DNA of 64,000 nucleotides, taken from Tillus elongatus (Eukaryota; Arthropoda; Insecta; Coleoptera; Cleridae). Position 1 is the first letter of the stretch, and the number at the start of each line of letters is the position of its first letter. This document shows, one piece after another, positions 12,911 to 27,223 of this stretch. A program made the translations under genes and the position numbers. The stretch covers positions 22,069,739 through 22,133,738 of the forward strand of contig OZ023267.1 of assembly GCA_964006375.1 (NCBI GenBank), read 5' to 3'. The notes beneath the pieces are model-generated. The model did not search any database. It was not told the DNA's origin and saw nothing but the letters and a program-made list of their open reading frames with translations.

Positions 12911-13605
12911 TGGAAATTCATTAATAATCTGTTTTATTGCTAATTAATATGAACTAAGCTGGTACGTGGTTCTGGTCCTATGTAAATTTAAGACAGCTGT
13001 ATATAACTGTAAGCCAGTTTAGAGAAATACCCATATTACGTAGAAGTATTTCAACATGACAATATATTGAAATGGTTATTAGAGTTCTGCAGTACCCTTA
13101 GAAATAATGCAAATTACAGAGACAAATTTGGTATCTGTGCTTCCGAGCTTTGGAAAGCTGTAATAATAGTTGGAGGACTGTGACGCGACTTGAATATTTA
13201 AATATCGGAATGAATTTGCTCACCGTCAATATTAGGGTTGCTCCAATTAGTTCTGCCTGTGTAGAATCTCAAAGTACCTAAGTGTTATGTGTTATAGCAC
13301 ATAGGTATTAACAGAGATACAAATTAGTGATGTAATGTTACCTAAATGAGAATTCCCGGTAAATGTTCAACAGTTATCTTAAATCTGCTTAGTCTGCAAA
13401 TGACAATCTTTTGTATCTTATTTACCAACCAAAAAATAACAAAGCATGTCATCTTTAAAAAATATGTAAAGTGTAACAATTGTCTGTCGGATCGAATTTC
13501 CATGTAGTTTTAATTTCTCTCCACACAGGTTTTTTTTTATTTCGAAGTTTAAAGTGTCTTAACATCTAAGGTCATTGACACTATCGGTACATTTTGTTTC
13601 GCTAA
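12911..13605. other. Unassigned AT-rich region
   Basis: No coding sequence or repeat end recognised. Confidence 0.35.
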
Positions 13606-15040
13606 TTAAAGTATCTGTACCCAAATGCTATCAAATAGTGAGGATTGTCTTAAAAAACAGAGTAAATTAGTCACATTTGGCTCACTCAAGTCAATAATTT
13701 GGGCTAGTGTTTTCCCATTTAGGTATTCGAGTCTTGGATTGATACATAGTGGACATTCTTGAAGCACATGGTTAACAGTAATCACTCTGTCACATATTTC
13801 ACATTGAGGTTGTTGTTGCTGGATAAGCAGGAATCCATGGGTGAACTTACAATGGCCCATACGAGTTCTACTGATAGCGGCTTCTTGCGTGTTAGACTTG
13901 GGAGCGTCTTTGGGATCACTGATGTTTCGATCTTGCAAAGCTTATTGTCAAGGGATGACCAGTGGGTTTGCCATTTGGCTTTAGAACTTTCTTTTATATT
14001 AGCAATAAGGTTTGAGTGGGTTTGTATGGGTATTATTGTCTTTTCTAGTATCGCATTCCGTGAGCATTCGTCAGCATTTTCATTGCATACAATGCCACTG
14101 TAGGAACACGTCCAAATCAGTGTGATTGACTTGCCAGCATGATAGAGACCGTGGACGCTTTCTTGTATTTGAATTACTATAGGGTTTCTTGCATAAAGCG
14201 ATGCAAGTGAATTAATAGAGGGTAAAGAGTATGTGCACACTAAAGCACTTTTGTATGGGGAGTCTATGAATGTGTGGACTGCCCTCTTAATGGCAAATAA
14301 CGCTGCTGTGTAATTGCTACACTCTGATGATAAGTAATACGCCTTTCTTTTGAGGGGAGATAAAATACCGCTTCCTACACCCCGTATGCTCTTTGCTCCG
14401 TCAGTATTTATATTGTGATATAGTATCCTGAAATAGTTTATTCACACTGACGGTAGGCAAAGAGTTTCTGTTCAAGTTGTGAGAATGGTGTCACATCTGG
14501 TAATCTAATAATCCATGGCGGTATTTGTCCATTTCGCAGCGGTAATGTTTCGCTGAAATTGAGTATTTGGTGATATCCTCTGATATGTTGAACAATCGAT
14601 AGTGGCTCAAGGGAGTTATTCTGAGATCTGTTGGTATCCGACTGAGATACTAGATGGTAAACTGGGTTTTTTGGATCTGCCGCATATTGTAGTAGCGCTG
14701 CTTCTCTTCGCAGCCAGAGGGGCATTTCTCCACATTCTCGATACAGGCTGTCCGTGGGGCTTATTCGGAAGGCTCCTGTTATTATCTTAAGGCATGATTT
14801 ACAATCACACCCAGAGGTTTCAGAACTGATTTTGTTGCTGTTGCATAGATAATTTGGCAGTAATCAATTTTTGATCTGATTAGTGACCTAAAAATGGAGA
14901 GCAGCACTGTCTCATGAGCACCCCAGTTCTGATGTGCTAGAGCTCTCAGAAGATGAAGCGCCTTTATACAGGCAGCTTTGAGTTGGTTGACATTAATCTT
15001 CCAACTTAATTTAGAGTCAAAGGTTATGCTACACGGGTTT
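13606..15040 (-). pseudogene. Non-LTR retrotransposon fragment with RNase H (I/jockey-type)
   Basis: Minus-strand remnant of the 3' half of an ORF2. Near 14790-14900 it reads SLIRSKIDYCQIIYATA, downstream of the reverse transcriptase core. 14438-14725 continues with MPLWLRREAALLQYA. 13782-14240 contains an RNase H part (LIWTCSYSGIVCNENADECS, corresponding to the usual W.PSH.GI.GNE.AD). 13606-13938 gives a zinc-knuckle-like CEICDRVITVNHVLQECP. RNase H plus the terminal Cys/His motif suggests the I group or relatives. The frame changes at least twice and the 5' end, including the catalytic reverse transcriptase, is absent. Confidence 0.8.
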
Positions 15041-15712
15041 GTATTCAGCCAAATGGAATAAATTCAGTATCGTAATTATTGTCATATTTATAAAAAAATC
15101 CCGAAACACGTTAGTTTTGGTATAAAATACTACCGCAAATTGAATCATAACTTCCATATAACTGTGATAATCTACTCTCCTCAGAAAGACATTCTCATAA
15201 ACTAAATTTGGGTTCCATGACTTGACCACCAAGAAAATATTTGTAATCTTATTCCTATACCCATACAACTCATGAAAGGTTATATTATTTGGGTTTTAGT
15301 GAAAAAAATTCAATTTTCACTTTAACTGGATAACAAATTTGAAAATGGTATTTCAATTCGTTGAAAAGTTATTGCGTCTACTAACAGACAGACGTCCAGT
15401 CCGACCGAAAAAAGTTAAAAAATAATGTTTTCTGTAGTTTTGATATTTCTTGCGACGATTAAGCGAACAAAAAATTTTTTTTGCCGATGCGATACTTCCA
15501 CACGTTGCGACGATTTGGAAGCAATTGAAGTGATTTCTACATCGAAAATTAAAAAGTTTTTTGCGACTAAAACGAAATGAAGGGAGAAAGGTTTTCGAGC
15601 TGGGCATTTAGGGTCAAAACCGCATTCAAGAAAGGAATTTTTTCTCGTTCTAAGAAAGTTTAAAAAATAAATAAAATAGAAGGCAAGGTTACTAGGATTA
15701 CTGTGATACTAA
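15041..15712. other. Unassigned region
   Basis: No gene recognised. The open frames here show no family motif. The CGTTTC / TTGCGACGA words around 15470-15570 did not resolve into a repeat. Confidence 0.35.
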
Positions 15713-15840
15713 GAGAAAATTTGAACCTGTGATTAGCACTGATAAGCACACTTCGGAACCCAAATCACCAAAACACATTTTAAAAAACCTGATGATCGTT
15801 TCTCTAACAAAGGTAGCGTCATCAGAGGAAGAACAATTCT
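15713..15840 (-). repeat. PLE 3' segment, isolated copy
   Basis: The reverse complement matches the segment after the Penelope-like element at about 11093-11220: a CCTCTGATGACG start, the hammerhead, TTTTGGTGATTTGGG, then CTTATCAGTGCTAATCACAGG. No coding part accompanies it. Confidence 0.75.
15788..15828 (-). ncRNA. Hammerhead ribozyme motif, minus strand
   Basis: Read on the minus strand: CCT (15828-15826), CTGATGA (15825-15819), stem II with CTA/TAG pairing, GAAAC (15802-15798), GATC, cleavage triplet ATC (15793-15791), AGG (15790-15788). All invariant core bases are present. Stem III carries a C-A mismatch where the copy at 11102 has C-G, so activity may be reduced. Confidence 0.65.
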
Positions 15841-16084
15841 AATCATTTTATTTCCGCAACTCTATTTATGTTCTTCTGCAATTCTGCAGGTAGTAGGTAA
15901 CTAACGATTTGGGAGGTTCAACGACACCAAAATTAATATGTTTCGTTTGGCGGAAATATCTGTATTCTTTTATTATATCTCGGGCGTGCTTCTGCCGGTA
16001 TTTATTTTATAAAGCAATCTATCAGCTGACTGCTCAACGGCGGCGGAGCGAGGTTCATACATTTTTTATTAATACTATATTTAG

Positions 16085-16141
<57 letters not shown>

Positions 16142-16145
16142 AAAA

Positions 16146-16187
<42 letters not shown>

Positions 16188-16499
16188 TTTTAAAGGCGTT
16201 TAGCTGTACTACTTGTCATTTGCCATTAATTTGAGATTCTCCTTATTAACGTGGCGATTATTGTCGGGAGACGGAAGGTCTATCTATAGTACCGTATCTT
16301 AATTGTGCCAAATGTTCTTTGAATTTAATTCAAATAGACCTTTTTCTTTGACCGGCGTATTTAAGATCATAATCTTTACAACTCAATTAATAAATTCCCG
16401 ACATTTTGGCTATACTATCCATGTCCTGGTTGTTAAGCATTTTTAATTAATATTAAAATATCCTCATTAACGTGGTGATTATTATCCCAAATATGGCAG
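15841..16499. other. Unassigned region around a (TA)n palindrome
   Basis: No gene recognised. The interval includes the (TA)n array at 16087-16196. CCTCATTAACGTGG near 16470 resembles CTCCTTATTAACGTGG near 16235, a direct repeat of about 20 bp. Confidence 0.4.
16087..16196. repeat. Interrupted (TA)n microsatellite with mirrored AAAAGTATA ends
   Basis: Two TA runs joined at about 16129-16146 by TTTATATATATATAAAAAG; the second ends TATACTTTT, mirroring AAAAGTATA. The array can form a cruciform. Confidence 0.85.
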
Positions 16500-17738
<1,239 letters not shown>

Positions 17739-18230
17739 CGTAATATTCATATGCTTAAAGTATTGAAGAATAAATTCCTAAGCTTACTGTTCCTAAAGGA
17801 CCTTGTAATGCTTGAATGTAAATATTTTTTTACTAAAGAGTGATGAGCTCAAGTTAGAGTTAAACCTGAAATAAGAAAGACTAATGTGCTAAGTATCGGA
17901 ATTTGAATTGGATTAATAGGAGAAATTCCTATAGGAGGTCGGTTTACTCAAATTTTTCGAATTGTTACGTACATTTTCTTCAACCAATTTTTCTACAAGT
18001 ACTATTTTTTAGCGAATTTTTATAGAAAAAGCTTTTCGGTAAATTTTTGTAAACAACTTTCTTAGCACATTCTTCTGGATTCATTTAAAATTTTTACCCT
18101 GCATAGAAAAAATTCGCTTATGACGAGATCACGAATTTAAAACTTTTAAAAACATTTTTGAAGCAGTGAACTGTATATAGTTCAATGTCATAAAACAATA
18201 ATTTGCATACAGTATTTTTTTAACGCCGGC
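17739..18230. other. Unassigned region with degenerate hairpin words
   Basis: No gene. Between 18000 and 18130 several diverged forms of the element-end hairpin are seen (TTTAGCGAATTTTTATAG, AAAAAATTCGCTTATGACG), probably from an eroded (TA)n-core element. Confidence 0.45.
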
Positions 18231-18562
18231 CTATTCTCGCGACTATGGCCAATCACCAACGCGAGGGAGCGGTTTTACCCCACTATCCTGGAAGTTTTGC
18301 CAACTCCCTGCCTTTCTGTAAGGAGGCTAGGGATGTTTAACGTGCCCAACATCGCATGGACATGAGACCGAGGGCTTTACGCCTCCTTTTAAGGGTGGAA
18401 CACGCAGATATTCAACTTGCTCAAACAAAATGCCAGAATATCGGTTGATGTTAATTTATTACAATGTGTACTGAAAAAGTGAAAGGGAGACCCTGGGAAT
18501 CGAACCCAGTACCCTTCGGCTCAGAGGCACACGTTCTTACCCCTTGACGACCGAGGCTCCTA
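18231..18562 (-). mobile_element. tRNA-derived SINE, family A (reverse copy)
   Basis: On the minus strand it begins AGCCTCGGTCGTCAAGGGGT (A box), with B box GGGTTCGATTCCC (plus-strand 18491-18503). The body contains CACTTTTTCAGTACAC, GAGCAAGTTGAATATC and CCATGCGATGTTGGGC. It is similar along its length to 37385-37716. It is not a functional tRNA gene, because no acceptor stem closes around the boxes. Confidence 0.8.
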
Positions 18563-19094
18563 TGCATAGAGTAAAAAGTGTACCTAATTTATATGCAAAT
18601 TCACTACTATAACATACTTGCGTCCACACTTTTTAACGTATACATTTTGATACAAGCATAAGAAAAATGCTCGAAAATCTTTGAAATCAAAAAAAAAGTC
18701 TGGACGCAGCAAGTGCGTTATGGTAGCGAATTGTTTTAAAAATATTTTTAATAGCAAATGTCTTTCTTTGATGAAAGCAGGCATCAAACTTGGTTGCCTC
18801 TATAGTAGAAACAATGTACCATATTTCATTGAAATAACTTTATTGTTTGAAAATATACAAGCATTTTTCAAAAGTCTGGATGCAGCAAGTGTGTTATGGA
18901 AGTGAATTTCCATAAAAATGTTTTTAATAGCAAATGCGAGCAGGCATCAATCTGATTACTGGTATCGCCTATGTAGTAGAAACAATGTACTATATTTACA
19001 TTATATATTTATAATATATACAAAAATTTTCCGAAAATAAACTTAAATGTTGGTTTCCTAACCAACAAAGCTTACGTTAATAGCAAATTGAGTT

Positions 19095-19906
19095 ATTTGC
19101 AGATTAGCTCCCGAAGGCTTTACAAAAAATTGTTTTCAGAAAGAATACTAGGACCCCACCTGGATGCACAGACCACAAGAAAAAAATTTTTTCAGACCCC
19201 CCAAAGAAAAAACGGGACTCGGAGTGAATAGGGGTGCTGGGCGGGGTAGGTAGTAAAAAGGAAATATGAGCAGAAAGTGCGAAGAAAACTGCTTGAAAGC
19301 TGTCTATTTGAAGCCATATCCTCATTAAACTCTGCCTATCCCACGCTTGCCCCAGGTCACGTAACTTCCTTGCGGGATATGAACAAGAAGCTCCTCTTGT
19401 GGTTTATGCAACGAGGGTGGTTGCATGCACACTAGGGGGGGGGGGAGAAAATGCCTACGACGAAGCAGACTCCCCCCGGTTCGACTTGCTACAGGGGCGG
19501 GGGCGGGGGCGGAGGCGGCTCTGCTTCGTCGTGGGGATTTTCCTTTCCCGTCGCGTGCATACAACCACCCTCGCTGCATAGCCCATAAGAAAAATGTCTC
19601 GTTCCTAGCCGCCAAGGAAGTTACGGCACCTGGAGGGTTAGGGGTGCTGTGCGGGGTAGGCAGGGTTTGACGGGGATATGGCTTCAAGATGTGAAAAAGA
19701 CAGCTTTCAAGTCCGTTTTATTCTAATTTTCTGCTGTTTCCTTTTTACTACCTACCTCGCCCAGCACCCCTACTCATTCCTTGTCCCGCAACTTCCTTGG
19801 GGGGTGTGAACAAGAATTTTCTCTTGGGGTTTATGGATCCAGGGGGGCCCTAGGCAGGTCTTTGAAAACAGTTTTTTGAAAAGCGTTCGGGAGCTAATCT
19901 GCAAAT
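19095..19906. mobile_element. 812-bp foldback element with GC-rich centre
   Basis: The outer ends are a perfect inverted repeat (TGCAGATTAGCTCCCGAA at 19098-19115; its reverse complement at 19886-19903, extending three more bases each side). Imperfect arm homology continues inward for about 330 bp per side, including GTAGGTAGTAAAAAGGAAA, GCTTGAAAGCTGTCT, TTGAAGCCATATCC, GTAACTTCCTTG and GAGGGTGGTTG. The roughly 120-bp centre (19430-19550) is rich in G runs and (GGGGCG)n. Composition differs sharply from the AT-rich surroundings. The open frames inside are by-products of palindrome symmetry. Confidence 0.85.
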
Positions 19907-20579
19907 TTACCGAAAATTCACTACCAACGCACTTACTGCGTCCAGATTTTTTTCTTACAAACGCATCATATTTCGATAAAAAATGCATTAACGAATTTGT
20001 TCTACGAAAATTATCTAAAAAAAATTATAGACCATTAAACCATAAACTTCACTAAACCCACAGCGAAAGCATCAACTTAACTAAATCGACAGCCAAAGCA
20101 TCAGAGAAAGGGTCTTTTTGAATTAAATTTTCTGCAAACATTTTAGTAAAATGAAGGGCAATGACAATTGAATCTGAAACTTAAGGGTTTGCTGAACACT
20201 CTTCTTGCAACGTTTTCTTTTTACAATCCGTATTTGTTTCACGTTCTTTGCCTAAACATTGCCAATTTTGACGTTTCAAATTGCGAGTTTGACGTTTTGA
20301 GGAAAACTCCAAAATTTGTTTATTTAACTGCCCATAACTTCTTTGTCTTTAAAGATAGAGACCTAAATTTTGGTACAGAGTTCACTCTTTATAATACAAA
20401 CACGCGTACCAACCCTTAATTTGTTATTTCCGGAGATAAGAATTTTTTTATAAAGGAGAAATTTTCCGGGAAAACCTAGTCCGATGTTCCTGGATAACGA
20501 ACTTATCCAAGCCAATTGCAAAAGGAAGGTACTCACCAAATTTCATCAAGATTGGTTCATTATTTTTTGAGTTATCGGT

Positions 20580-20582
<3 letters not shown>

Positions 20583-20663
<81 letters not shown>
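20583..20663. repeat. (TA)n microsatellite
   Basis: About 40 TA units, core of the element at 18698-20706. Confidence 0.95.
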
Positions 20664-20664
<1 letters not shown>

Positions 20665-20706
20665 CACAAATCTCTTCATTAGCGAATATTTTTTTTATTC
20701 GCTAAA

Positions 20707-21700
20707 AGTCATATATTTATCATTCCATCGATTAATATACAAACTTATGTTACAGCATCACAATTCGAAAGGCACCTTCTGAAAAATGACTAGGGGAATA
20801 TCGTGCATACCTTAAACAGCGATGATTGCATCAACAATAACCCATAATGAATGGAAGTAGGCAATAACTTCCGGAACTGTTCCTCCATTTTGATGATGGC
20901 CCATCCTCGGCTGATATTATTAAGGGCATAATAAGTAGATGGCGGCAGAGCGTTGGCTGATCTTGAATTAGAATTCAATCCACACATCTCCATAGCCGCA
21001 CAGGCCGGAACAAAGGTTGACTGGATCAGATATGAGATGGTTGCTTGCTAATGATCATGGCCTCCTGCTGGGGTCGACCTTCGCCCTCCTGACCCCCAGG
21101 ACATTCCCATGTCACTCTAGAGACACACGTGTGTACTAATTAAATCTCCACGGGACAGCTACGGACTTCATAAATATAATATTTCTCAAATGTCGACGAA
21201 ACGGTGAAACCTTTAGATGGATATGAAGGCCAATTATTCAAATATTAAATACATAAAACACGAAGATTGGTTACATTTGGTCGTTTTAATTATTCATCAG
21301 TCTGTTACGTCTAATAGTTATAATGGATGGAGTTACTTTAAATGAACAGGACGGAAAGAGATGGCTGCAGATTCTGTGGTCTGCCGTTTAGCTTCAAGGT
21401 ATACCCCAAAAAGGAAACGCGGTTTCGCTAGAACCTATTCAGAACCTTCGGAATATGAATAGGTAATTTAATTCCACTTACTTCATTGTTATGTAATTGA
21501 TGTTATACGGAGTGTTTTCAACAATCGGACATGCTTATTTTAAATATATTATGTGCCAATTCTGAGATTAGAGATCCCTATTTAGAGCAATTAGTAATCC
21601 TGATTATTACGAATAAAATCAGCTGGTTACTATGGAATTAATAATTTAGAATGTATCGCCAAGATTTTGGAATGTTCAGCTCAGATTATTGCAAGTAACT
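20707..21700. other. Unassigned, less repetitive region
   Basis: Nothing in this 1 kb matches other parts of the window. It has more balanced composition than its surroundings, for example around 21050-21130. No exon, splice pair or family motif could be supported, but it is a candidate for non-TE host sequence. Confidence 0.4.
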
Positions 21701-21825
21701 TTTTAGTGAATTTTCATTAGGAAAAATTCACTAATAGAGAGGTATCAATGGTGAGATTTTCGAAAATTTCTTCAAATGATCGCGAATTAGGGCCCCTGGA
21801 ACCCAATTCCAGGGTCAGCTAAAAT

Positions 21826-21911
<86 letters not shown>

Positions 21912-22170
21912 TTGGGAATTACCCTTATGGGTAATCCAATGGCTTAGATGAGTTCGTTGGACAGTTTTGACACTCACATACTTTCAGAAAAAAATGCAAA
22001 AAACTGTTTAAAAATGCAATATCTTTTAAATGACTAAAAGTATGAAACTAAAACTTTACGCGCACGTAGATATCGTATCAGTTGTCCCCTATAAAAAATT
22101 TGAATGTAATCGGTTCAGTAAATTCTGACTTATAACCAAATAAAAAATAAATATTTATAAATAATAAAAC
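21701..22170 (-). mobile_element. (TA)n-core element, second subfamily, partial
   Basis: Left part: hairpin TTTAGTGAATTTTC with AAAAATTCACTA, then a block ending CAGGGTCAGCT before the (TA)n core. Right part (21909-22170) is not the usual flank. It reads CTTAGATGAGTTCGTTGGAC, ACAGTTTTGACA, ACGTAGATATCG and CGGTTCAGTAAAT, and is shared with 23823-24110, defining a second subfamily. Confidence 0.65.
21829..21908. repeat. (TA)n microsatellite
   Basis: 40 TA units, core of the element at 21701-22170. Confidence 0.95.
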
Positions 22171-22830
<660 letters not shown>

Positions 22831-22914
22831 TTTGGGATGCAGCAAGTGCGTTGTAGTAGTGAATTTTCATAAGAATTGTACACTATTAGTAAGATATACT
22901 ATTAAAATTATTTC

Positions 22915-23605
22915 TTTAAATTTAAATGGACCTTTGAGATCGGTTTTAGAGTCCTAGTTTGCGATTAGTTGAAAAAATTTATGTTTTATATGGAGCTACA
23001 AAATTAAAATTTGGTCTTAGATATAATAAGTAAATACTGCAATTGTCTTTAAAAAAATTGTGTTGCAAATTTCATTAAGGGTCCAAAAGTTATTCAGAAA
23101 AAAATTAATTATTCACAAAGGGAATGTACCTGTCAAATTATAAATATGGCAGGTATTTTTCCGTACTAATTGCTTTGATCGTTTGGTTTTAGTCAACCTA
23201 TCCAGTTTTTGCAAACAATAAACAACAAAAAAGTTTTTAAAACAAATTTGTAGTTATCGGCGAAGCTCATTAAGTTATTTTTCGTTAATTTATTACCCAC
23301 GTGCGTTTGCATAGGTTCAAGATTGACGATGTGGGCTTAATGAGAAATTTATTGAGCTATCGAATTTGAAATATTTTTACGAACATTTTCTACCATAACA
23401 TAAAAAACCTTTTTTGTTGTTTATTGTTTGCAAAAACTGGATGGGTTGACTAAAACAAAACCATCCAAGCAATTAAAAAATTTTTAAATGTGTAACACAA
23501 TTTTATTAAAGGCACTTTTTGTAGCTCCATATAAAATATAAATTTTATTAAATAATCGCTAACTGGGACTCTAAAACCGATCTCCAAGGTCCATTTAAAT
23601 GCAAA
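22915..23605. repeat. Long palindromic repeat (about 690 bp)
   Basis: The outer arms are inverted copies (TTTAAATGGACCTTTGAGAT and GATCGGTTTTAGAGTCC on the left; GGACTCTAAAACCGATC and GGTCCATTTAAA on the right). Inner arms share TTTTAGTCAACC with TGCAAACAATAAACAAC, inverted at 23402-23480. A related copy lies at about 24950-25110 in reverse orientation. No coding capacity; MITE-like. Confidence 0.7.
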
Positions 23606-24110
<505 letters not shown>

Positions 24111-24820
24111 CCTGAATGGATGCCTATAATGTTAGTCAATGTCAGACAGATAAATCAGTATTCCGCTGCCACTGCAAACACATTCTCCAAATTAAGCTTT
24201 AAACGGAGAGGCTACGAAAGTATGTCAAAATAAACAATCAGCGGGGTTACCATTTGCGACAACTCTGATCTGATTCTGAAGATAGAAAAATGGTAATGAA
24301 TAAAAATTCAAATGAAGTGTAATTTTTTAAAATAAATCTAGAACAACGTTATATTATGTATAAATATTAAGCTTCCTATTTTCACGGTATTTAAAAGCCA
24401 TCTGCCTCCCCTAGTTTAATCTGACAACACCACTATTTGTCATTTGTTAATTGACTGGAGTCATGAGAGAAACATGCGCGTTATAAGCAAAACTTCGAAA
24501 CAAACAGACGGCATTAGCAAAAAAGAAAAAGGAGATAACCTCGAAATCGACTCCGATAATACCTTAGAATCTGATAATATAAAATAACGACCTATATTCT
24601 AAACTTACTACAAACAGGAGTAGGTAGATAATAATCCAACTTTTAATTTTAACATAACATTAACAAATGGCTTCGGCCGTCGACTGTAGGATAATATTAT
24701 GATTTTAACATCCAATCAAACGAATAAGAAAGTGGTTGTGTGCATCAGATTCAGGTTGTTAATCAGTGCATGTAGGTACTGTATTACTAAACACTAATAG
24801 TAAATATGTATTGAAAAGAG
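24111..24820. other. Unassigned region
   Basis: No matching repeat found inside the window. A 37-codon open frame lies at about 24474-24587 (MRVISKTSKQTDG... to LESDNIK), lysine- and aspartate-rich, with no recognisable domain. I would not call it a gene. Confidence 0.35.
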
Positions 24821-25519
24821 TTTAGGTGCAGCAAGTGCGTTATGGATAGCAAATTTTCGAAAAAATATTTGAAATGGTGATAACTCAATTTCCCAGCAAA
24901 CTAGAATCTTCAGTTTTGATACATAGTAAAAACCCAGCGTGTGTACTAAATGTAAAAGATAACGACAAATTTGTTTTAAAAACATTTTTTTGTTATTTTG
25001 ATTGCAGAAACTGGTGCGGTTGCGTTGACTAAAACGGATCATTCAAGCGATTAATAAGGAAAACTACCTGCCACGTTTATAAGTCGGCAGGTACATTCCT
25101 TTTGCAAATAAAAATTAAATTTTAGGTACATTTGCAGTTTAACACAAGGTGAATTTTTAGATAAAAATATTAAGAAACATGCTTAGAGCCCTTTCTGGAG
25201 GCACATACCACAAGCAAAATTTCTGGTCATCAGTGGCACTATATTTTTTTAAATGCCTATAATTTTTTTTCCTTTCTACCTAGAGATCTGACTTTTGGCA
25301 TGTAGAGTAGGTTTAATATTGTAAACCTGACTACCAAGTTTGGTTGCCATAGCTTTGTGATTTTCAGAGATAAAAAAATTTCCGAAAGAAAAATCAAAAT
25401 TTTCCAGGAAAAGCTAGTTTGATTTACCTGGCTAACAACCTTATCCAAGCCGCTTACAAATGGAAGGTATCTACCAAAATTTTATCAAAATCCGCCCATT
25501 AGTTTTTGAGTTATTGGTA

Positions 25520-25612
<93 letters not shown>
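24821..25612 (+). mobile_element. (TA)n-core element carrying palindromic-repeat sequence
   Basis: Starts GGTGCAGCAAGTGCGTTATG. Positions 24950-25110 match the inner arms of the palindrome at 22915-23605 in reverse. From about 25140 the standard flank resumes (TTTCCAGGAAAAGCTAG, CTAACAACCTTATCCAAGCC, TTTTTGAGTTATTGG) and leads to the (TA)n core. The end hairpin is absent because a non-LTR element follows. Confidence 0.65.
25522..25612. repeat. (TA)n microsatellite
   Basis: About 45 TA units, immediately before the 3' side of the non-LTR element at 25613-28000. Confidence 0.95.
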
Positions 25613-25616
<4 letters not shown>

Positions 25617-25881
25617 TAGACACATTTATTTGACCACTTTTTACACTTAAAAATTCAATAATTGTGGCAAGTCGAAATACACTAGCAAAAAATCCAAGTT
25701 TTAAAAGTACAAAGCAAAATACACACACGTATAAATTAGTTAAAATTAACTATACAATAAGTGAACCTTGTAAAATACAAATTACTACATGTGCGAGATA
25801 CAAAGACTATAGCACTATGGAGGCATCCATGTACTCACGGACTGAATAATAAGCGTTTTGAAAGTTATGCTTTATAGCATT

Positions 25882-27223
25882 TTAAAATTTTCCATAATCT
25901 AAGCACTTTATGTGAACTGGTAGCTTATTATATAAGGCGATATGCAAATAATTATTTACAGATTTTTGTAGTCTAAATCTCTGCGGCCGTATTAAACTAG
26001 CCGATCTTGTACTATAGTTATGGTATGCAGAATTTAGCTGATAATCAAATTTATCCCTGTGTATATTTAATAACTGACTAAAGATGTATATCGTGGGAAG
26101 AGTCATAATTCCCAGACTAATAAAGTACGGCTTACAGTGTTCACGGCAGCCAACTCCAGCAATCAACCTAACCACTTTTTTGGAGCCTGAAGATTTGTAT
26201 AGAATTTGATGAATTTCCCCACAAATGTGTGCCATACGATAGGTGGCCGTGAAATAGGGAGAAATAGGCTGACATTCGTGAACTTCTATCAACTGAATTC
26301 CTCAATCTCCTGATCACAAAAATTGGGATTGACAACTTACTCTTCAACAGAGAAATGTGGGCATCCCACTTAAGGGCTCCATCTATAGTAATGCCAAGAA
26401 TGTTGGCATCATTTTTCGCCGACACCTCCGGAGTTGTGAAAAATATTACCGTAACAGTTTTTTCTGTGTTTAATTTTAAGTTGTTCTGTGTAAACCACAG
26501 TTCTTCCAACTTCCCGGTAGAGATCATTTCAACGTTCAGCTTTTCTGGGTCGCAGCTTTGGCAAATAAGCGACGTGTCATCAGCGTAAGAGACTCAGCGA
26601 CTCCATGACATGAAACCGAATAAATCGTTTATGTAGACTATGAAGAGTAGCGGCCCCAAGACAGAACACTGCGGCACCCCACTTCCCACAGCCCCAAGAT
26701 TCGATATTTCCTCGTTAAAGAAGACGCGCTGCTTTCTCATATGTAAGTATGAACTTATTAACTTTAACGGCGAACCCCTAATACCATATCTGAACAATTT
26801 CTCAATCAGCAGGTCATGGGAGACACAGTCAAAGGCCTTGCTTAGGTCACAAAGCGTAAGGCCAACATGATTACCCACCTCAAGACCCGCAACTATATCC
26901 CCAACAACCTTGCTGACTACCTGCACAGTCGAGCGCCGCCTTCTGAAACCGAACTGACAGTCACTCAACAATTCCCCACTTTCAAAATACTGGCCGAGTC
27001 GTTTGTGAATTATTATCTCAAATATTTTTCCAAACAGCGGTACAATAGAAACAGGGCGGTAATTATCCAAGCAATTTACATCCCCTTTTTTAGCAAAGAT
27101 ATTACCCTGGAAATTTTAAAACAATCCGGAAATGTCCCCTGAGATACACAAAGGTTAAATATATGTGTCAACGGCGACACCAATTAATTATTCCTTTATT
27201 TCCTTGACAATAATGCTATTAAT

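Larger units (their letters stand above)
18698..20706 (+). mobile_element. (TA)n-core element carrying a foldback insertion
   Basis: Starts GTCTGGACGCAGCAAGTGCG (18698 on), with a second such end at 18873-18905. Its body runs to TAGCAAATTGAGTTATT at 19097, where an 812-bp foldback element interrupts it. It resumes at 19907 with GAAAATTCACTACC and CGCACTTACTGCGTCC. The unique body, the (TA)n core (20583-20663) and the terminal hairpin TTAGCGAAT...ATTCGCTAA (20679-20706) complete it. Uninterrupted relatives at 44190 and 60593 confirm that the foldback is an insertion. Confidence 0.8.

Noticed and set aside
18480..18562. Possible tRNA gene
   Set aside because: A and B boxes are present but the acceptor stem does not pair, and the sequence continues into a dispersed repeat with two other copies. 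It is a SINE head.
19325..19687. Proline/arginine-rich open frames in the GC-rich block
   Set aside because: They lie inside a foldback element and result from high GC content and symmetry. They have no domain and no conservation with the opposite arm as protein.
24474..24587. 37-codon Lys/Asp-rich frame starting MRVISK
   Set aside because: Too short and without a domain, neighbours or promoter evidence.
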